Of a stretch of 9,617 bases of DNA, positions 6,551 to 9,617 are shown in pieces. The notes beneath the pieces are model-generated. The model worked only from the letters and a program-made list of their open reading frames with translations. It had not been told where the DNA came from and searched no databases. This DNA is from DAISJM01 sp036821485 (GTDB lineage Bacteria; Verrucomicrobiota; Kiritimatiellia; CAIQIC01; JAGNIJ01), in assembly GCA_036821485.1 (NCBI GenBank), contig DAISJM010000081.1:1-9617 (forward strand). The letters are read 5' to 3'. Position numbers and translations under genes: made by a program. Every line of letters starts with the position of its first letter. Position 1 is the stretch's first letter.

Positions 6551-7183
6551 ATGGCAAAGAAGGATCGAGGTCAAAGCGTAAATCTGGATTCCTTTCTGGA
6601 CATCATGACCTGCATGCTGGGCGTGCTCATGCTCATCATTCTGCTGACGGGTATCGATGCCTCGCAGATCAAGGTGCTCATTCCCACGCCGATGGAGCAC
6701 CCGACCGACAAGAAGCCGATCTTCATCGAGTGCCGGAACAACGAGTTGTTTCGCGTCAATGTGGCTGAACTTCAGAAACTGGCGCAGGACACCCTGAAGA
6801 GTATTTCGGAAGCGGCGAAGGGCGACAGTGCCGAGATGCTGCGTGGCTTGACGGAAGCCAAGGTTGAAACGGACGAATACCGGGTGGACTTGACGTATTC
6901 GCTGCTCGGCCAGTTCGCCATCTATCCGATACGGGAAGCAAAAGGCTACCCGCTGGCCGATGCCTCGAAGGAGCGTGAGACGGACTGGTACGGCCGCATC
7001 CTCACGGGGCTGAACCGCGAGCAGGAGATGCTGACGTTCCTGGTGCGGGATGATAGTTACCAGGTCTTCAAGCGCGCACGCAGCTTGGCGTGGAACCAGA
7101 AGATCGAGGTCTCCTACGAACTGCTTGACGCCGCTGCACCGATCAAATTCGGTCTGGGTGGGTCGCGGTCTCTGGCGCAGTAG
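6551..7183 (+). CDS. ExbD/TolR-like single-span protein with conserved membrane Asp (paralogue B)
   Basis: This 210-residue protein begins MAKKDRGQSVNLDSFLDIM and has one membrane span at about 17-35. Asp17 (codon 6599-6601) in SFLDIM occupies the place of the proton-carrying Asp of ExbD, TolR and MotB. The periplasmic part starts PIFIECRNNELFRVN and ends LTFLVRDDSYQVFKRAR and EVSYELLDA, parallel to paralogue A. Between them lies an insert of about 60 residues (75-135), mostly helical, that A lacks. There is no OmpA-type peptidoglycan-binding domain, so it is ExbD/TolR-like and not MotB-like. AGGAAA sits 4 bases before the ATG, and the gap to the previous gene is 11 bp, so translation is probably coupled. 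Most likely it is the proton-conducting partner of the ExbB-like protein. Confidence 0.83.
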   Translation: MAKKDRGQSVNLDSFLDIMTCMLGVLMLIILLTGIDASQIKVLIPTPMEHPTDKKPIFIECRNNELFRVNVAELQKLAQDTLKSISEAAKGDSAEMLRGLTEAKVETDEYRVDLTYSLLGQFAIYPIREAKGYPLADASKERETDWYGRILTGLNREQEMLTFLVRDDSYQVFKRARSLAWNQKIEVSYELLDAAAPIKFGLGGSRSLAQ

Positions 7184-7185
7184 GG

Positions 7186-7272
7186 AGTTCCAAGTCTCAA
7201 GTTCCATGTTTCAAGGTGGGAGCAGCCATGCCTGTGCCTCAAACTCAGAACTTGGAATCTGGAACTTGGAAC
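7186..7272. repeat. imperfect inverted repeat of TTCCAAGTTCC-type units
   Basis: The left arm (7186-7215) and the reverse complement of the right arm (about 7243-7272) match at about 22 of 30 positions, around a spacer of some 27 bases. Each arm is built of short units such as AACTTGGAA or TTCCAAGTT. The element begins 3 bases after the stop codon of paralogue B and runs through the first 15 codons of the next gene. It looks like a dispersed palindromic (REP- or MITE-like) element that landed between the two genes; dispersal is inferred, not seen. Confidence 0.6.
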
Positions 7273-7563
7273 TGTGTTCGCTGCGGCGAGTGTTGCCGTT
7301 GGTCCGGTCACGTGCTTCTCACGGATGAGGATATCAATCGGCTGGCGGCTCTTCTCCAGATGGAGGAGAGCGCATTCGTAGAGCGATATACGTGTCTGGC
7401 ATCCAATCGGAGGAATCTCAGCCTTGTCATGAAGGAAGATGACTCCTGCGTTTTCCTCCGGGGGGCAGAGTGCGAAGTCTACGCCGCCCGTCCCGTTCAA
7501 TGCCGTACCTTTCCACATCAGTGGAGTGTTTCGGGTGGGTGCGCCCAGTGTCGCGATGCATGA
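7228..7563 (+). CDS. YkgJ-type zinc/iron-chelating cysteine-cluster protein
   Basis: The small protein of 111 residues carries the YkgJ pattern: C16-x2-C19-G-x-C22-C23 near the N-terminus, then C74, C82 and the stretch Y-x2-RPVQCRTFP with C92, and a final C105-x2-C108. The cysteines probably bind a metal ion or an Fe-S cluster; the biochemical role of this family is not settled. A GTG at 7216 opens the frame slightly earlier, but AGGTGGGAG (7214-7222) is correctly spaced for the ATG at 7228. Residues 5-15 are encoded by the right arm of the inverted repeat and have no family character; the conserved part begins exactly where the repeat ends. It lies 44 bp after paralogue B and could be co-transcribed, though a functional link to the motor is not evident. 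A terminator-like hairpin overlaps its stop codon. Confidence 0.82.
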   Translation: MPVPQTQNLESGTWNCVRCGECCRWSGHVLLTDEDINRLAALLQMEESAFVERYTCLASNRRNLSLVMKEDDSCVFLRGAECEVYAARPVQCRTFPHQWSVSGGCAQCRDA

Positions 7564-7589
7564 AAGCATCGTGTTTTCCGTCTTTTTTT
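7552..7589 (+). terminator. probable intrinsic terminator at the end of the YkgJ-type gene
   Basis: CGCGATGC (7552-7559) pairs with GCATCGTG (7566-7573) over 8 bp including one G-U, around a 6-base loop that contains most of the stop codon. TTTTCCGTC and then seven T follow (7583-7589). The interrupted T-run lowers its strength. Confidence 0.55.
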
Positions 7590-7601
7590 GTTGTGTCAGG
7601 T

Positions 7602-7633
7602 TGTCAAAGAGTTTAACCATTTCAATGTATATT
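7602..7633 (+). promoter_or_regulatory. weak candidate promoter in the 7564-7760 intergenic region
   Basis: The gap between the YkgJ-type gene and the next gene is 197 bp. It holds TTGTCA (about 7602-7607) and an AT-rich TGTATATT (7626-7633). The spacing is 18-20 bases depending on which hexamer is taken as -10, so the call is weak. A transcript from here would begin near 7640 and meet two hairpins before the next gene. Confidence 0.25.
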
Positions 7634-7641
7634 GGGTTTGG

Positions 7642-7676
7642 CCGTGATGCCTGTGGTATCGCGGTTTAGGATTTTT
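7642..7676 (+). other. 10-bp hairpin followed by a T-rich stretch
   Basis: CCGTGATGCC (7642-7651) pairs with GGTATCGCGG (7655-7664) over 10 positions including two G-U pairs, with a 3-base loop. TTTAGGATTTTTG follows. This could be a second, weaker terminator or the 5' hairpin of a short RNA ending at the next terminator. Confidence 0.45.
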
Positions 7677-7683
7677 GTTGGTT

Positions 7684-7727
7684 AGCGGAAGCGGGCCGCG
7701 TAGGACCCGCCTCCGCTGTGGTTTTTT
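7684..7727 (+). terminator. intrinsic terminator upstream of the secreted-protein operon
   Basis: AGCGGAAGCGGGCC (7684-7697) pairs with GGACCCGCCTCCGCT (7703-7717), with one mismatch and one bulged base, around a short loop. GTGG and six T (7722-7727) follow. It lies 33 bp before the start of the next gene, so it may act as an attenuator, or insulate the downstream genes with their promoter lying within or just after it. Confidence 0.65.
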
Positions 7728-7760
7728 ATCCGCGCTGCATTTTTCTGACGAGGGTATGTG

Positions 7761-8510
7761 ATGCTACTCAGGTTGCGGCAGCAAGGGCTTGTTTTCTCGC
7801 ACGGGCTTCTCTCCACCTGCTTGGTGCTGTTTCTCGCTGTCGTTGCTTCCGCGGCCACTCCTGATGCGACCTCCTCGCCGGTGGCGGAGACTGCCGTTCA
7901 GCAACCTCTCAAGCCTGAGGACTATTTTGGCGTGTATCGCAGTGATGATGGAGCGGAGGCCAAGCTCTATCTCCCCGGAGGTGTTCAGGCGTGGACGATG
8001 TCTTATGTTCGTCCGGGCGAGTCGCCGATGTTCGTTGTCATGGAGGGCGATCCTGCAGCCATGCGCCCCGTGGGGTTGGACGTGACGGTCTCCCTCAACG
8101 GCAAGCCCCTGAAGATTGTGGGGGATGTCTCAGGTCTGTACGCCAAGGGAGCAGCATCGGACAAGACGCTGGAGTGTTTTGCGACGGATGGGGGCACCGA
8201 GGTGGCGTTTGACGGTGAGACCGTGACGGGCGATGATTCGCCGGACGGTATGTCAGCCTCCATGACGGTCAGCGAGATCGCACAACTCTGGAAACGGATG
8301 CAACACTCCCGAGTTAATGTGGCCGATCAGCGGTTGCGGATCATTCCGCCCAATTCTGACCCGCAGCGCGTGAGCCAGTTCGCGCGGACGGCGACACTTT
8401 CGGATGAAGACAAGTATTCCCTCGAGGCGGCTTTCAGCAACCGGTTGTCGCGTCTGGCGGAGAAGCAGGCCTTTACGAATCGCGAACGCAAAAAAGAGGA
8501 TGAACCATGA
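7761..8510 (+). CDS. secreted protein of unknown function, coupled to the TSP3-repeat gene
   Basis: The 249-residue product has a Sec signal peptide: basic N-terminus MLLRLRQQ, hydrophobic core, then VVASA, with likely cleavage around residue 33. The mature protein has a beta-rich first half beginning EDYFGVYRSDDGAEAKLYL and a charged helical end (about 210-249) that finishes NRERKKEDEP. There are no recognisable catalytic motifs or known domain. A GTG one codon earlier (7758) is possible, but ACGAGGG (7748-7754) is better spaced for the ATG at 7761. The stop codon overlaps the start of the next gene (ATGA), so translation is coupled, and the two exported proteins probably act together, perhaps with this one as periplasmic helper. 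That role is inference. Confidence 0.75.
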   Translation: MLLRLRQQGLVFSHGLLSTCLVLFLAVVASAATPDATSSPVAETAVQQPLKPEDYFGVYRSDDGAEAKLYLPGGVQAWTMSYVRPGESPMFVVMEGDPAAMRPVGLDVTVSLNGKPLKIVGDVSGLYAKGAASDKTLECFATDGGTEVAFDGETVTGDDSPDGMSASMTVSEIAQLWKRMQHSRVNVADQRLRIIPPNSDPQRVSQFARTATLSDEDKYSLEAAFSNRLSRLAEKQAFTNRERKKEDEP

Positions 8511-9617
8511 CCATGAACATGCAGCGCAAACAGATCACGACGTGGGCGCTTGGACTCCTCATCCTGTCGTTTTGGATGGGTGCTACGGGTGCGTGGGCTG
8601 GAACCATCACGGTGACGGAGGATCAGACTCCGTACGCCAACAAGGGTAGTGGTTCAGTTACCATCACGCCAGCACCTCCATATGTTGCGGCTCAGAATGC
8701 CACGATTGTGGCCACGCCGAACGCCGGCAGTTATTTCTTCCGGTGGAGCGGGGACAAGATTACGGAGCAGAATCAGTACTCGCGCACAAACGTTATTGCC
8801 GTCGGCGAGGATGATACGGTTACCATCCAGTATCTGTTCAGCGGTGAGGTGGGCGCGACAGATAACGGGTTTGGCGACTTGGACAACGATGCGTTGGCCG
8901 ACTTCTGGGAAATCAACGCGGGGCTCGATCCGACGACAGCGAATGGATCGAATGGTAAATATGGAAATCAGGATGGCGATTTGATTCCCACCAGCGTGGG
9001 AGGCTGGCCGCTGACAGGTTTGCGGCTTCTTGCCGGCTATAACACAGGGGCTCCCTTCAACAACTTCTTTGAGCAGTCGGGCTTCGATGGGCACTGGGAT
9101 ACGAACTATCCAGGGCCATGGCGTACTGCTGGTTCGGATGACCCGGCGACCTCGGCGACGGATGCGGACAGTGATAACGATGGCTTGCCCGACGGCTGGG
9201 AATACTACTTCTGGTATTGGCGTGGAGCAGGTGCGAGTACGCATGGCGGCACGCCGTTGGCATGGGTCGGCTTGGACCCCATTGTGGGCAACGATCCCAG
9301 TGGTGATACTGACGGCGACGGGTTGACGGATATTGCGGAATACAATGCGGGTACGGATCCCACGCATTGCGATACTGACCGCGATGGCATGGATGACAAG
9401 TGGGAAGTGGATAACCTTCTGAATCCCCTTGATCCCAATGATGCCAGCGGCGGAAATCCTGACGGCGACAAGATGGCCTATGATGGCATCCGCTTCCACG
9501 ATAGTGTGTATCGCAAGGGCGGATCCTTGATGGAGGCCGGTGAGACAGCCTTCGATCCGCGAACATCGTGGGCCGATGGTACGAATGTCACGGGTACTGC
9601 ACATCCGGACACGGCGG
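8507..9617 (+). CDS. exported TSP3-repeat protein with divergent InlB-like domain (partial, runs off the window)
   Basis: The frame is open from the ATG at 8507 to the window end, 370 codons so far, with the 3' end missing. AGAGGA (8495-8500) sits 6 bases before the ATG, which overlaps the previous stop codon. A signal peptide (residues 1-31, ending GAWA) marks export. Residues about 46-83 (GSGSVTITPAPP, then IVATPNAGSYFFRWSGD) fit the divergent InlB B-repeat family. Four acidic motifs of the form DxDxDGLxDxWE follow, starting at residues 124, 219, 267 and 289. They are the bacterial thrombospondin type 3 pattern, expected to bind calcium. The first is degenerate (Ala in place of Gly). Proteins of this build are large surface or secreted proteins and often continue with further repeats or an enzyme domain. 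What the missing part does is unknown. ATGs at 8513 and 8519 are alternative starts. Confidence 0.85.
   Translation, partial: MTMNMQRKQITTWALGLLILSFWMGATGAWAGTITVTEDQTPYANKGSGSVTITPAPPYVAAQNATIVATPNAGSYFFRWSGDKITEQNQYSRTNVIAVGEDDTVTIQYLFSGEVGATDNGFGDLDNDALADFWEINAGLDPTTANGSNGKYGNQDGDLIPTSVGGWPLTGLRLLAGYNTGAPFNNFFEQSGFDGHWDTNYPGPWRTAGSDDPATSATDADSDNDGLPDGWEYYFWYWRGAGASTHGGTPLAWVGLDPIVGNDPSGDTDGDGLTDIAEYNAGTDPTHCDTDRDGMDDKWEVDNLLNPLDPNDASGGNPDGDKMAYDGIRFHDSVYRKGGSLMEAGETAFDPRTSWADGTNVTGTAHPDTA

Noticed and set aside
4451..7183. Zorya anti-phage system (ZorA-ZorB plus effectors)
   Set aside because: The first protein has a ZorA-like build, but the ExbD-like proteins lack the OmpA-type peptidoglycan-binding domain of ZorB and there are two of them. 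No ZorC, ZorD or ZorE-like gene follows; the next gene is a YkgJ-type protein.
8654..9604. 316-codon open frame on the minus strand opposite the TSP3-repeat gene
   Set aside because: It is antisense to the repeat of acidic DxDxDGLxD motifs; its composition mirrors those codons, and it has no signal or domain.
1..9617. CRISPR array, transposase, integrase or phage genes
   Set aside because: No regular direct repeats with spacers and no recombinase or structural phage motifs were seen in any frame; the only element-like sequence is the small palindrome at 7186-7272.

Overview
The window reads as an accessory-rich chromosomal segment of a Gram-negative-type bacterium. Several products carry Sec or lipoprotein signal peptides, there is a periplasmic-type peptidyl-prolyl isomerase, and there is an ExbB/ExbD-like inner-membrane motor. 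The last gene combines a divergent InlB-like repeat with bacterial TSP3 calcium-binding motifs. That combination, the moderately high GC and the short TTCCAAGTTCC-type repeats would fit a member of the PVC group (Verrucomicrobiota, Kiritimatiellota or Lentisphaerota). This placement is an inference from style and not from a marker gene.

Layout. Positions 1-81 may hold the tail of an upstream gene. Positions 127-849 encode a YfcE/MJ0936-type metallophosphoesterase, followed by a secreted protein (884-1762) of unknown function with a polyglycine and acidic tail. A tRNA-Leu(CAG) gene (1844-1929) follows, with its own well-formed sigma70-type promoter and a strong 13-bp GNRA-capped hairpin (1947-1976). 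That hairpin also serves as terminator for the convergent minus-strand gene, a parvulin-type peptidyl-prolyl isomerase lipoprotein (2001-3179). Further along on the minus strand is a D-2-hydroxyacid dehydrogenase (3301-4272).

From a divergent intergenic region a plus-strand operon begins at 4451. It encodes a MotA/TolQ/ExbB-family channel protein with a cytoplasmic coiled-coil-like tail of about 190 residues, then two paralogous ExbD-like single-span proteins (6000-6539 and 6551-7183). One paralogue keeps the membrane aspartate expected to carry protons; the other has cysteine at the aligned position. This three-gene putative ion-driven motor, with one stator-type and two ExbD-type subunits, is the most interesting system here. 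In subunit composition it recalls the AglRQS motor of Myxococcus, but it has no recognisable load-bearing partner in the window.

An imperfect inverted repeat (7186-7272) lies at the end of this operon and supplies the first codons of a YkgJ-type cysteine-cluster protein (7228-7563). Three hairpins, two or three of them terminator-like, follow in 7552-7727. The last two genes overlap by 4 bp: a secreted protein of unknown function (7761-8510) and a large exported TSP3-repeat protein (from 8507) that runs off the window end.
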